From assembly GCA_037447655.1 (NCBI GenBank), contig JBBHKE010000503.1:1-59869 (forward strand): a DNA stretch of 59,869 bases, written 5' to 3'. A program made the position numbers and the translations under genes. The DNA is from Zygnema cylindricum (lineage: Eukaryota; Streptophyta; Zygnematophyceae; Zygnematales; Zygnemataceae). Below are positions 11,980 through 23,804 of this stretch, in pieces; the stretch's first letter is position 1, and each line of letters opens with the position of its first letter. The notes under the pieces were generated by a model. That model searched no databases and was not told where the DNA came from. It was given only the letters and a program-made list of their open reading frames with translations.

Positions 11980-13596
11980 CTAAGGAGACCAAATAACACA
12001 CTTCGACGGCTGAACTGAAAGGCTGAGTTCGGCTAAACGTTCCCTGAAAAAATCATATGCCAACACGACTTGTTCTCTCGGCCCAATAATGTGCGTATCA
12101 TCTGTGGGCGAAGGGAAAAGGCAAGAAGGGAAGGCAGCTGCGGAGGCACGAAGGGCCCGGTAATGGGCAAGGGCGAACAATGGTCCGCCGAGAGGGTCAC
12201 CTTGGCGAGTTCCAATAGCAGAGGAGAAAGGAATAAGATCACCATCGGCCGAGAAGGAAAGGTTGCTTGTCAAAGAATAGAAAGCCCTCACAAAGGGGAA
12301 TAATTGGACAATCGGAGATGGAGCCGCCATAAGCTCTGAAAAAATCACGTTCCGATCCATCGTATTAAATGCATTAGAAACGTCAACTTGAAGGACCAAC
12401 GAATCCGGATGTACATCCAACAAAGCCGGAATCCCGTGGACCACGGCCTCACAACCCCCTCTCGTGGCCACTCCAAACTGATGAGGAGAGAAATAATCAT
12501 GGAAAGCCGGTTGGAGCTGAAGACATATCGCACGAGCCACCAACCTATATAAAACCTCTCCCACGGCAATAGGGCGGATCCCACCATTAGGTTTGGCGAT
12601 TGCCACAAGGCGGGACGCTGTGAGAAGATCACAAATCCGAGGGGGAACATCCCCACTAGCTATAAGGGAACATACTCGAAAAAACACATCGAACCCTCGG
12701 GGACCCGATTCAGGGGGCAAAACATCGCGAAACAACTCATATACTGTGCCCGAGGGGCCCCCCGCTGAAAGGTGAGGAGAAGAGCTAAGAGCCTTAATGA
12801 AAACCTCCCGATCCAAAGTAAAACTCTCAGAAGGCTCAAAGGTGTGGACGGAAAGGGCTAAAGGGGAAGGGGCAGGGGGGTGGAGAGCTCGAAGGACCTC
12901 AATAGTGGAAGAAGATCCGGGGGCAGGGGTGAATGGCTGTAGGGCCCGAACCGCTCGAGAAAGCTCACCAACTCGGCCTAAATGAATTGCTCGACGATAA
13001 GAGGCCGGGACATCCGACAGCTTAGGTGGCCGACGTGGTATGAAAGAGGTGCTCGATACCCGATCCTCATGCTCGGCGTGGAGGGACTTCCAATCACCCC
13101 GAAGGAATCGGCGACAACGCGCCATAGTTTCTCTAGCCCCACTGCCCCCTCCACGACTTGGAAGGACTAGCACCCAGAGAGAGAACATAAGAAGTAGGTG
13201 CCAAGGAGCAGTGTCCGCCGGGTTTGAAGAAATGTGGGACAAGGGGAGGTGGAGGGCATCTTGTACTATTGTCCTGACGGCCACAGGAATACGGGTGTAC
13301 AATCGCGGGCGGGGGGCTCCCAAATCATAAGCTCCCAAAACATCTAACTCACGTACGAAATTCCAATCCTCATCTGTGGGGCCGGACGGGAGTGTGGTCG
13401 ACAATGATGGAGGAGAGGTGATAGACAAAGGACCACCCAAGGTTATACAATGTCGACAACTCCGTGTATGAAGGGAAATGCCGGCCCCAGCGGCAAAAAG
13501 GTTGTGACACCCAGGACATTCCAAACGCCTCAAAGGTTTACGAGGTTTAGGCGGAAGTGGGGGAGGGAGAAGGGAATAAGAAGGGCTTCCGGACAT
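11980..13596 (-). pseudogene. non-LTR retrotransposon reverse transcriptase with N-terminal zinc motif
   Basis: The open frame is 538 codons. Near residues 29-52 is a Cys/His motif (CPGCHNLF, H, then RSCRHC). RT blocks follow: LVAIAKPNGGIRPIAVG, then HQFGVATRGG, VLQVDVSNAFNTMDR (first catalytic Asp), SAIGTRQGDPLGGPLFALA, and PTDDTHIIGP where YLDD or FADD is usual, then a thumb-like LSVQPSKCVIWSP. It stops at 11980 while homology runs on in another frame. Upstream (right) of it lie G- and T-homopolymers and satellites that may be the element's 5' region. Pro-rich N-terminus. Confidence 0.8.
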
Positions 13597-13829
13597 GGTT
13601 GATAAGTCAAAGACGACATGGGAATTGGGAGGGTGAGAGGAAGAGAAAGCGTGGGAGAGGAAAATGAACCATGTGGGATGGATGGGGAAATTGGTAGGAA
13701 CCAGAATGTAACATAAAGTTTGATGCCGGAAAAGAAAGGGGCGGGGGGAGTGAGGGGGGGAGTGTGAGAAGGAGAGGGTTCAAGAATCGGTTTTGGGTGT
13801 GTAAGTGGTATAGGTGAGGGGGTGGTGAG

Positions 13830-13910
13830 GGGGGTGGTGGGGGGGGGGGGGGGGGGTAGGGTTGAGAGGGTAAAGAAATGTTAGTTTTTTTTTTTTTTTT
13901 TTTTTTCGAT
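13830..13910. repeat. G-homopolymer and T-homopolymer tracts
   Basis: A run of about 19 G (near 13838-13857) is followed by a run of about 22 T (near 13885-13906). These lie in the upstream part of the non-LTR element and are prone to slippage and assembly error. Confidence 0.8.
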
Positions 13911-14082
13911 TGATTGTGTATGTGTTTTTGTGTGCACGTTTGTGCGTATGATTTTTGGAACTAACTATTTGGGGGGGTGGAGAATCAAGCGATTCACGGG
14001 TAGAGCAGGGGAGCTAGTGATGACATAGGGGGGTCACACCTGTGGTTTCGCCAATGTGCGGGCTGTTGACAGCGGCCGCAGG

Positions 14083-14280
14083 CTAGATCCGGAGGTACAT
14101 GGTTACCGGGAGGATGTTCTGTCACGTAATGTAGGAGGAAAAGACAAAAATGTAGGAGGAAAAGACGAAATAGGTCAGATCCAGAGGTACATGGTTACCG
14201 GGAGGGTGTTCTGTCGCATAATGTAGGAGGAAAAGACGAAATAGGTCAGATCCGGAGGTACATGGTTACCGGGAGGGTGT
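14083..14280. repeat. tandem repeat, about 75-base unit, about 2.5 copies
   Basis: The unit contains AGATCCGGAGGTACATGG, TTACCGGGAGGGTGTTCTG and ATGTAGGAGGAAAAGACG. Copies start near 14088, 14175 and 14248; the first has an internal duplication of the AGGAGGAAAAGAC part. Confidence 0.8.
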
Positions 14281-14380
14281 TACTCAGGAGTCTTCAAAGA
14301 GGCGCCCGTTTTTTACTTAACGTGACTGATGTCACAAATAACGACCAAAAAATGTAACAAAAATGGGAGATTGGGAGGGA

Positions 14381-14957
14381 GAAAAATTGGGAGGCAGATT
14401 GGGAGAGAGAGAGCGCAGATTGGGAGGGAGGGTAGGCAGATTGGAAAGGAGAGAGTGAGGGAGAGAGAGAGAGGGAGGGAGATTAGGAGAGAGGGAGGGA
14501 GGGAGGGCAGATCGGGAGGGAGGATCTGAGGAAGTGAGAGAGGGAGGGGGAGAGGGAGGGAGGGAGAGAGGGAGGGAGAAAAATTGGGAGGCAGATTGGG
14601 AGAGAGAGAGCGCAGATTGGGAGGGAGGGTAGGCAGATTGGAAAGGAGAGAGTGAGGGAGAGAGAGAGAGGGAGGGAGATTAGGAGAGAGGGAGGGAGGG
14701 AGGGCAGATCGGGAGGGAGGATCTGAGGAAGTGAGAGAGGGAGGGGGAGAGGGAGGGAGGGAGAGAGGGAGGGAGAAAAATTGGGAGGCAGATTGGGAGA
14801 GAGAGAGCGCAGATTGGGAGGGAGGGTAGGCAGATTGGAAAGGAGAGAGTGAGGGAGAGAGAGAGAGGGAGGGAGATTAGGAGAGAGGGAGGGAGGGAGG
14901 GCAGATCGGGAGGGAGGATCTGAGGAAGTGAGAGAGGGAGGGGGAGAGGGAGGGAGG
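14381..14957. repeat. 197-base purine-only satellite, three copies
   Basis: GAAAAATTGGGAGGCAG recurs at 14381, 14578 and 14775, exactly 197 bases apart, and the intervening sequence (GAGA, GGGAGGGA and GCAGATTGGGAG blocks) is repeated almost without change. Purines dominate the plus strand; the minus strand reads as a Ser-Leu-Pro open frame (14483-14971) that is low-complexity, not a gene. It sits at the upstream end of the non-LTR element. Confidence 0.9.
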
Positions 14958-15114
14958 GAACGGTCTGACACTGACCATACACCCCTCTATATAAGAGAAA
15001 ACGTACTGAAGATAACCTTAAATAGAATAAAGAAAAAAATAGAATGAACTACACTAAAAAAAAAAAAGCGGGACGGAATTAGCGTACACAACGCTAATAA
15101 CGATTGGCGGTGTA

Positions 15115-17341
15115 TCGTACACCGTAAATAAAATATTTTTAAAATCAAAGTTGATTCCGTGGACCAGTGTGGTGTTCATACTGTCCACACTATTTGTGCC
15201 AACCGCATCACATCTTATGTGACAGCTTAAGCTGTAAAGTTTCAGAGTTGACACGGCGAAGTATAGCCTCAACCCTAATCTAATTAAGTTCCTCCTCCAG
15301 GCTTTTCCCCGCTTTTCGTCCTCAAGCAGCCACTATGCAGGTTAGGGACCATCTTTGCCCGACTTCAAAACATAAAACGTGGGGCGAAACGAAATGGAAT
15401 TTAAGTGATGATTTTTCCCACAACATCTAATGTATGTGCAGAGTATTGGTCGTCTCAAGTAGCAATTTGCACCAGCTTCCCAACTCTTGAGTTCAGATGT
15501 ACATCTCTCACTAGATTCTGCATTCCTTAACTAGATAAGTGTTTCCTACGACTCCTGGTTTTTAATAATGGTTGTATAAGTTATAGCACAACCTTTTGAA
15601 GCTGACCGTAGAGCTTATGAAGAATGATCACGCCTGAATGCAAACAGACATCCTTCCCGAATTTGAGCATTTCGCAATTTTAAATGATTAATACACCAAT
15701 ATAACGCTCAACATATCCCTTGTAACGTATACATGGAACTCAACAACAACACATGTCATGTATCCCATTCTTCATAAACTGAACAACTTGTCAAAACTAT
15801 TCATCGTACAAGTCATTTGCATGGTTGGAAAGCATCATTGTCCATCCTTCATGTCTTGGAAATTTTTGAAACGTGCATGTCAAGTTTAAAAAAAAAACAT
15901 GAGAACCGAGAAATTCATTATGCCAATCAACCAATTAAGCTGAAATCTACCGATGAAAAACGACAAAGACCAATTGGCTACGTTAAAAGCAAAATTTTGG
16001 AGACCGAGACTATTGTGGAGAGACCAATCCCTATCCCTATCTGGGAGAGAGGGAGGGGAGAGTGGATATTGAAGAGACACCAATCGGTAGGTGGGAGAAA
16101 GAAAGGGAAAAAGAGAATGTTAACGAGACATCAATCCTTATCTGGAAGAGAAGGCTGGATTCACACAAGCTATGATGTAATCATGATTTTGGTCATCTTT
16201 CCATGTTAAAAGGCAAAAAGGAAAGGAAAAAAAAAGATAAATTCAACGCCCAAGAGATGCCTTCGTGAACATCAGCATGAAAAAATGAGACAGTTTGTTG
16301 TTGGGCATCAAGACAGGGGAAGACGAACAACTTGATTCCTAATTTTATTTTTTTCTTATTTTAAATGAGTGCATGGTCATTCTTGCCAAGTGTTTTACAT
16401 TCACAACGGATAAAAAAGACGGCCCTTTTTATAAAACTCTGTCTTATCTAAAAGTCATTGTAAATATACCACTAAAAACTATACAAAACAGTAGCTATAC
16501 AACACAGGGCCCTGTTATTCAAAAAGTCACTTGTTAACAGTTTGTAAAAATGTTACTTCTCAAGCGGGGTATTCAGGAGTATGACTGTGTTAAAAATGAA
16601 GAATTCCCACAACTTCCTATGTTTATCGCATATTACAAAGGCCGTATTACAAAGGAACAAAACCCATTGCACCTACATAAAATAGCGTTATACGCCTGCC
16701 TGTCTTTATATACACTCAAATCTCGATTCTCGTGCAGTAAGCCAGTCTGGCTTCCTGGTGGACCATAAAAAATTACATTATGAATATGGAGGACAAACAG
16801 GGACGACCGCGACAATGATGATGTTGAGGAAGGATGGATTTGTGGCTTTTCAACTCTTCGTACCATACGAACTCCCAGTGTCCATGTCTTAACCGAGACT
16901 TTGTAGATCTTTGTGAAGATTGTCATACTTTATTCTCCACACGACCGAGAACCTGGAGATATGTAATTGCCGTTCCCCAATTTCAGCGGGACCACAAGAT
17001 GACAAATAACCAAGCCAGACCAGAAAAGACCAAAAACCTCATCCCAACCATCCACTAAATTGTTACAGTATGTATATTTTAAGTTGCAAAACTAGCAAGA
17101 CAAATCTAAAAGCATATGCATACAGACGACCTGCATAGAAACATCGGTGGCTCTGCCTTGTTTGAGGCAAAAAAAAGGCCTCGAAAAAAAAAGAATCTAA
17201 AAAAAAAAGGAAAAAAAACTTACTGCGGAAGGACAGGAAGTAATGTGTACCCACAGGTGAAAGCATTGGGTTGCACCTCAACCACAATTTGGAAAAATTA
17301 TGTAACAAAAATTTGCGATCAATCCAAAAGGAGACTCAACA
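15115..17341. other. 2.2-kb region, no gene supported
   Basis: AT-rich. The right part should hold the 3' UTR of the RING-finger gene (minus strand). A 130-codon frame at 15817-16209 contains a short internal duplication (ERPIPIPIWERGRGEW / RHQS-containing units) but no known domain. I see no RNA gene. Confidence 0.35.
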
Positions 17342-20300
17342 TTACGGTCCCAAGCGTCGCACTCGATATTGCTGTGATTGGGATCCGTAGTCCTCCTCCT
17401 GAACCTGGAAATTAGCCACAAGCCCAAAGCAATTGGCAGGTTAAAAGTGAACAGCTGTCCATCTCAAGCAAAAGACACAATCCCCCATCATCTGCAAAAG
17501 AAAAAAACAAAAAGGAGCCTTCTCACTTAAGGAATGTTTACAGAATGTTCATGGAATGTCACCCAATATTTGGTCAGAATCGGAGAAAAATCGCCCCATA
17601 CTTACCTGAATCTGACCAGATATCAGGTAACCTTCCATAACCATTCCCACCGTTGCAAGTTTGAAACAAATGTTAAACAGCAGAGCCCAGCAGTCAGTCT
17701 CCTGGGAGCAATACATTTGATCGAAAGACACATTGTTTTTCAGAACCACATTGTCATGGTGGCACAAATAAAAGAAGAGGCATACTGGCTACTTTTCAAG
17801 TGCATGGCCTTAGGGCTGGGACCCATTTCAACACTTTCTGGGTCATCCCAAAACCATTTTCAATGACTAGGCGAATTTCAGCCATCCGGATCATCCTATA
17901 GCAATAAATCGCCCAATCATTGAAAACGGGCCATGGGATGACCCGAAACTGCCTAATGCGCCCCAGCTGTTACTGTACAGACAAACTCTCTATCATCAAT
18001 CTGTCAATGGAATGCCGCTGATTATTGTTGAAAATTAATCTCATGAGAAGTAATTTTTAGGAAGAAGACCTCCACCGTCCATACTTTGCAACCCCAACTC
18101 TTTCCGCGTATTTATCCCTTCCCAGGAATCCCTTCAGTTCAGATTGATGTAAATTAACTACTTGATCATCATAACCAATAAGTTAAAACAAAAATGACAA
18201 CTGCATTTGAGTGAAGTTCTTCAGTCTCTTTGTATGATTTTACGCGCCCCTGATAGAAAGAACGTCTGATCCTTGATGACAGTTTTGAAGTTAGTCCCAC
18301 AAACAAGGTTACAAGTTTACTCTTAAATAAGATTCCTCATGAAGAAATTTTGAGAACTCTTCGAGATCTTCACTCTCACCCGCAAAAAAATCATAACGGC
18401 AGCCACTAAAAAGATATAGAAGCAACATCGGAGGCGAGGCTCGTTTACAGATAACCAACGCCTCACTTTCCGAAGATTTTGGAGGCCCACTCGGCCTCTC
18501 TCTCCCCATAAAAGAAATAGTTTCACTAGTAATTGATGAGGCGACATCCAATCCCAGCCTGTTCTCAGGCCTCCTCCACTCCCCTGTGTCCCTCTTATTG
18601 TCGACCTCTGTCTTCTTTCTCCCTGAGAGCCTGAAAGAGACCTTCCACTTTCAATCTCCCCTATCCCTAGTTGGTAAGCCTGTATAGAGGGTTGTGTTAA
18701 CTGTGGGTCAACATTTTCAAAAGTCGGGGGACACAAAGAACTAGAATCTGTGGCACTGATGGCTATGCATGTTTGTTCACTGTTATGTTTTATGGGAGGA
18801 ACTGGAGAATGGATGGTCGAAGAGAGAATATCTTGAAGAGCACGATTCGGAAGAACACAGTCAATACCAGCCAATAACGGAGCCCGACCTGCATCCATAA
18901 ATTACACTACAATAAACTTTTGATTGATAACAGGGCAATCCACAACTGACAGAACCGTCTTCTGGTTTGCTCTACACAAGTCAGCATTTGCAACAGGCAT
19001 ATTTTCCTATGAAAATGACAGATCATGAATTTACTCATTAATGCTGATTATGTGGACTGATCCAAAAGGTACAAGAATGCGTGAAACCAAAAAAATTATA
19101 AAACTTTCAGCTAGGAGCAAACTTAGATGATGGTTTCGTTGTAAAACAAAACATACTGTTGTTGGTCAAATGGCCAGAGAGATTACTGAACAAATGTTCT
19201 GGTTCACAAATTCAAGCAAAAACATATTGAACCCCTTGCCGACCCATGACTTGAGTAAAAGCTTTAGCAAAATGTTTCTGATCCATGATGTTAATGTTCT
19301 GTTGACACCCATAATAACCTCATGACTTCTTGCTTGTATTATTCTTTCCACATTGCCATCTTCGTAAGGAATAGAACAACTAGTCTGCTCTAAGGATAGC
19401 TCGTCTTTACCTAATAAACTGACAAACATCCTTCCCTACCATTCCCTATATTGCTGCATACATGCCGTTTTACCCCGACTTTTATTATTTCAACGGATTA
19501 TCAATAGATGAAAATAGCCAAATACAAGTACAAGAGTCCAAGCAAGTTTTCCTCTTAGCCTCACTGTGAAAAAACCAAAAGCTAGCCTAAATTTCTCCCA
19601 ATGATGGGAAATGGCATAAATCTAACATGGATTGATTTTGTAACGACCAAGCACTATCCAACAATAAAAGGGAATCGTCAAAGAAACAATTGGAGAAGCT
19701 ATTTCGTGTCAACTTACAAAAAGGGCAGGCATCATTGTAAGAAAGTGCCTGGTCCAAACACAATCTGCAGAAAGTATGCCCTGTGGTATAAAATCAGAAA
19801 CAGCAAGGGTGGATCAGATAAATCCAAAAGAGAGTGTTCTGATTACAAATTTGGATCAGTACACCGCTCATCACTTTTAGAGTTAGCAAATCATTAGTGC
19901 TGAAGCAAATTTCATATTAGCTACACTAAATTATGTTTAGCAACGTGAGACCACCACTTCTTCAACAAATGTCACTGACAAAATTTAATGATTTTAGGTC
20001 AAAAAAACACCCACAAATTATAATTATTAACTCTAATAGCGACTTAAGTGTACAAAATCCTGGCAGTTGTAACTCCAAATAAGTATCGTCCACACAAATA
20101 CACAGGCGGGAGAAGCGGACTGTCAGCAAAGTTTACTGTAAAGTCTAATTCATGCACATATGCCATATGTGAGAGTCTATTGGCGAGAAACAGCAAGACA
20201 ATTCCATGGCCTCTTTTGCAACATACACTCAAAAATTTGATCGTAAGGTATAATTAAAAAAAACCAGCGGATTTTAACAATAATTCAGATAAAATGACAT

Positions 20301-20501
20301 CAGATTTAGACAAAGGAACAAACAAGAAAGAAGCTTTTACAAAAAAGAACAGCACACAGGATTGTTATCATTGCACTGCAGAAAATGTAGGGCTCCCAGA
20401 AAAAAATAGTTCTCACCGCAACAAGACACAATGACAGGATCAGTGAGAGTGTCGGTGCAAATCGGACAGCTGAGTGCCCCTGACTGCGTTTCCGACTCCA
20501 T
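17342..20501 (-). CDS. membrane-anchored C3HC4 RING-finger protein (5 exons), probable E3 ubiquitin ligase
   Basis: Minus-strand exons are 20501-20417, 19780-19718, 18888-18380, 17701-17606 and 17404-17342, totalling 816 nt and 271 residues. Phases agree throughout and all junctions are GT-AG. The RING spans residues 12-50 with C12, C15, C28, H30, C33, C36, C47 and C50 (CPIC, CCGH, FCRLC, CPFC), followed by CVLPNRALQDIL. A Ser/Gly-rich linker follows, then two hydrophobic stretches near residues 204-218 (CCFYIFLVAAVMIFL) and 223-246, and a short polar tail ending RRLGP. RINGs of this type recruit E2 enzymes, and the hydrophobic tail suggests membrane attachment. Exon 3 to 4 is the least certain join, because an overlapping frame is also open there (18309-18551). 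I do not recognise the orthologue. Confidence 0.72.
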
Positions 20502-20865
20502 GGAAAACTAATAATAAGACATAATATTAGCGGAGGGGAGAAAGGAAGAAACTCAGAAGATCACGTCCCTTCAGATTTCAGAATGTACAATTCGGTAACG
20601 TACACTTTAGTTCTCTACGTCGTCCTATTTGATTGAGGTTACCCACATTTCGGGAAATTTACTGTAAAATTCACAGTAACAGTAAAATACTGGGAACGGA
20701 AATCGTACACCTACTGCAGCGCGAAAAATGGACCGGATTGACATTTGGAACTTCGGATTTTGCCACATAAGTGCGACATACTTCACTTTTCCGTACATTC
20801 GTACACTTTTAGCTCAAACGTACAAATTGAAAGCTCCAAAATTAAAGAGTGAAAACTTTATTGCA
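20502..20865. other. RING-gene upstream region
   Basis: Should contain the promoter of the RING-finger gene (minus strand). Rich in GTAC/TACG words; nothing else recognised. Confidence 0.35.
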
Positions 20866-20869
20866 TAAA

Positions 20870-22200
20870 GTGCGATGGAAAAATCATGAGGTACATGGGT
20901 GGTAAAAAAAAAGGAGAAAAAACATTTAAAGACTTACAAAAACCAAAGGAGACAAAGGCAACAAAAAAAAACAAATGAAAAAGCGAAGCAACTATAATAA
21001 CTAACAAAACTATCAAAACAACCAAAGATGACTAGACAAAAAGGGGAAACCTACTGTAGATGACGCCCCATAACGCTAACAAACTGGATTTCACACCCCC
21101 ATGGATCGTCTATGTGGGTTGGATCCCTTTGTGGACGATTTAGGAGGCCCTGCGTGTCATCTGCCACTGTGATCCGACATAAAAGGGTCGCGACTTGCGC
21201 TCTTTGAATGGCAGTCAAGACACGTTGTCGTTAGAAAAGCAACAAGAAGGCTTGGGGGATGACTCCTTGGACCCTTTTATTCAAATGCTTTCTATACACA
21301 GTTGTTGAGTAAATCATTAAAAGACTAGTCCACTGAGACTAGAACTTCACAGAAAATGGGACAAACTGGTCGGCCGTGTCTCAATGAGCGAAATCTCCTA
21401 CCTCATAAGTCGTTACATCCTGAGCCACCACGCTCGTATGCATTGTCGCGTGGGAAGAAACGTGTGCCTTTCTCAAATCCGTAAGGACCACATCACCTAA
21501 GGTCCTCCCCGTCCCGTGGAGGAAAACAAAGTGAAGCTGAGGACTTCGGAGACCACTATATTGGAAACGAGGAGACAAGACATGAGAAACTTCTCGCTTC
21601 ACATTGTACCCTACTTTGGCGCCAATCGTAGGAATTGCATCGCGAACCACATCATGCGCAACTGTACATTCACCCTCGCGTGAGAAATAAAGTAAATGAA
21701 TGTCGTCGGAGTCGATAAGCTGGTCGTAAACATAACGGGGGCGCCCAAAAAGTGGAGGGTGAGGGAAAGCTAAACAAAAGCGTCTAGTAGATGTGAACTG
21801 GTCAATCGTCAGACGAAGTGTCGAAGAAATGGGTGTGGTTTGTAACCACCACCTGTCCCCTACCCATAACACGAACGTAAACGCGGATGTGATCAAGCAA
21901 AAGTTAGCAAGTTTAATAGATCATGAAATTTAACAATTGCTAACTGCTCGGATATGCGCTCTAGCAAATGGAAGTTATTGTCGCAATAAGGGATGGAAAA
22001 GATGGCTTGGTGATGAGTTTCATGTGGCAAGAGTGCACGAGCAAAGAGAAGAGCTTCATAAAAAGAAAAAAGCTTTTCCTCCACTTTAGGGACGAAGTGG
22101 GCCAGAATGGGGACATCATCCATGATAAAAATGGAAGTGATGGTGGCCGCCACCAAAGCCCAAATAAGCCACCTGTGTAACTCTAGAATGGTCTTACAAA
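20870..22200 (-). pseudogene. 5'-truncated fragment of the same non-LTR retrotransposon family
   Basis: The minus-strand frame 21896-21381 aligns with the C-terminal domain of the element at 10490-11590 (TPISSTLRLTIDQFTS, FPHPPLFG, DDIHLLYFSREGE, VRDAIPTIG, VKREVSHVL, LGDVVLTDL). The frame at 22156-21893 gives an earlier piece in another frame. Key Cys residues are lost. No RT is left. Left and right ends are approximate. Confidence 0.7.
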
Positions 22201-22454
22201 GGGTCTAAAGGATGCGTCTTGTTTTGAACTACCAATGGAAATTAGGAGCAAGGACACAAAAATAAATTTTGGAGCATAAAAAAGGCTAAAACCTCATTAT
22301 TATTCTCGAGGGTTGAAATATTTTCTCGTGTTCCGCGTTGAGTATGTTCATCAATTGATAATTAATCATCATTGTAAAACCACAGTCGTCGTACATTTGA
22401 ACCCCGCGATTCTGCGTAAAATAGCTAGTGTTGTGTATTGAAGGCCCCTAACAG

Positions 22455-22765
22455 ATTGAGTGCCCGATAATCGATATATCGAGGAGGCCAATATCGCGAT
22501 GATTTTTGTGATATATCGTTCGATAGTTCGCTATATTTGTACTGCAATATATCGAAGTTGACGCTTGGTAAAAAAAAATTCAAAAGCCCTCCCTCCCCCC
22601 CTCCCCCCGGTGGCCTCCTCAGTCAAAGGGGAGGGAAGGGGGGGGGGCGTACTATTTTTTTGTACTTTTTTTTTGTATGGCTTTTTGTACGAATGTCCGT
22701 ACCATATCGAGGCCTTTCACTGATCGATAACCGATATATCGAATATCGAATTATTGCGTTATATT
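22455..22765. repeat. imperfect inverted repeat around a poly-C/poly-G hairpin
   Basis: TCGATATATCGAGGAGGCC (about 22470) recurs inverted as a GAGGCC block and CGATATATCGAATATCG (about 22706-22750). At its centre CCCTCCCTCCCCCCC (from about 22586) is followed by GGGGAGGGAAGGGGGGGG (to about 22648), able to fold as a strong hairpin or quadruplex. A short non-autonomous element is possible; ends unclear. Confidence 0.5.
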
Positions 22766-23001
22766 TTTACCCGATACATAACATTAAAAATAGCCACCTT
22801 CCACTTGGACAGCGGGGAATAAATTACATACAAGGAACAACCTCCTAATGAGAATTGAGAGTCGTTATTCTTTTGACCGCCTCAAATGACCGTTTGCCCT
22901 TGGTTCGATCCTTGTATGTGTGCGTATGTTTCTTTAAAATATAGTAATATACACTTGACTGTGAGTGACAGTCGAATGCCATTCATTGGGTAACTACAGT
23001 A

Positions 23002-23560
23002 CACCGCCAATCGCTATTAGGGTAGAAGTTTCTTTAGCGTACATGAAAAATTACCGTGGTTTACGCTAATTAAGAATTTGAAATTTATGAAAAAAAACAT
23101 ACATTCTAATTGTTTAATAATTCTATTTTGGGTCTTTGAAAAAAATAAAGGTCGGTCGCAAACATGCTTACACTAATATAGGTATTCGTATAAAATCTGA
23201 CAAATTGTACAGAAATCGTACGTTCACACGGTCGAAACGTGGTTGCTGGACGAATATGTGAGAACGTGATATTTTACAACCCGATTATATCCTCTTTTTA
23301 GAGCGCACATTCTCATGCGTCCGCGGTTACTAAAACTCATTAATTATACTTTTTCACTTAAAAAGGTACAATTCTGTACGGTAGAATACTGTCCATACAC
23401 CACACATTAAATGATGACGTACTTCCGTTTTGTACGGTACTAAAAAATTAACCCTAAATAGAGTAAATAAAAAAATAGAATGAACTACGCTAATGGAGAA
23501 TTAAAAAAAAAAAAAGCGGGACGGAATTAGCGTACACAACGCTAATAGCGATTGGCGGTG
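23002..23560. mobile_element. MITE (CACCGCCAATCGCTATT ends), intact 559 bases
   Basis: The inverted ends CACCGCCAATCGCTATTAG are flanked by TA (23000-23001 and 23561-23562). It is homologous over its full length to 58112-58672 and to the two halves at 9876 and 15112. No coding capacity. Confidence 0.9.
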
Positions 23561-23804
23561 TACTGTATCGCATCATACCTTTAAAATCCAACTCCTCAGA
23601 CTGGAAATATTAGGGGTCTAGCCGAGTTCAATAAGTTCAATTACAACAGCGTGAAAAAATCGGAACATAGTAAACATGTGACGCTATAGTTCAATTGGCC
23701 AAAAAAATTATTGATTTCGACGGGCATGCAACAGTACAGATTCAATGTTTTCTTATTGGATTGCACATGGTTCAATTTTCACGCGCTCAAATCCCTAGTT
23801 CAAA

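Larger units (their letters stand above)
10237..14949 (-). mobile_element. decayed non-LTR retrotransposon with REL-type C-terminal domain
   Basis: Inserted in the MITE at 9876. On the minus strand, from its 5' end, it shows purine/pyrimidine-skewed satellites and homopolymers (about 14950-13600), an N-terminal zinc motif, a reverse transcriptase, and a C-terminal Cys/His plus restriction-like endonuclease region, ending near 10237 without a poly(A) tail. Compared with uninterrupted MITE copies, about 15 bases are missing at the target and no duplication is seen. It resembles REL-bearing LINEs (R2/Utopia-like); the clade is inference. Boundaries come from MITE alignment. Confidence 0.75.
9876..15112. 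mobile_element. MITE (CACCGCCAATCG ends) split by a non-LTR retrotransposon
   Basis: The left end CACCGCCAATCGTTATTAGC at 9876 and its inverse at 15112 are flanked by TA (9874-9875 and 15113-15114). The left part to about 10236 and the right part from about 14950 align with the intact 559-base copies at 23002 and 58112. The 4.7 kb between them is a later insertion. Confidence 0.85.

Noticed and set aside
14483-14971. 162-codon Ser/Leu/Pro-rich open frame on the minus strand
   Set aside because: It is the translation of the 197-base purine satellite; low complexity and exactly periodic, so not a gene.
15817-16209. 130-codon open frame with a short internal duplication
   Set aside because: No domain, no splice context, and the repeat is Arg/Lys-rich low complexity; not supported as a gene.
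19166-19429. 87-codon minus-strand open frame within the RING gene
   Set aside because: It falls in intron 2; including it breaks the phase between the RING exons, whereas direct joining completes the last Cys of the RING.
22905-22925. GGTTCGATCC, a B-box-like word on the plus strand
   Set aside because: No matching A box or cloverleaf found upstream; single word match only.
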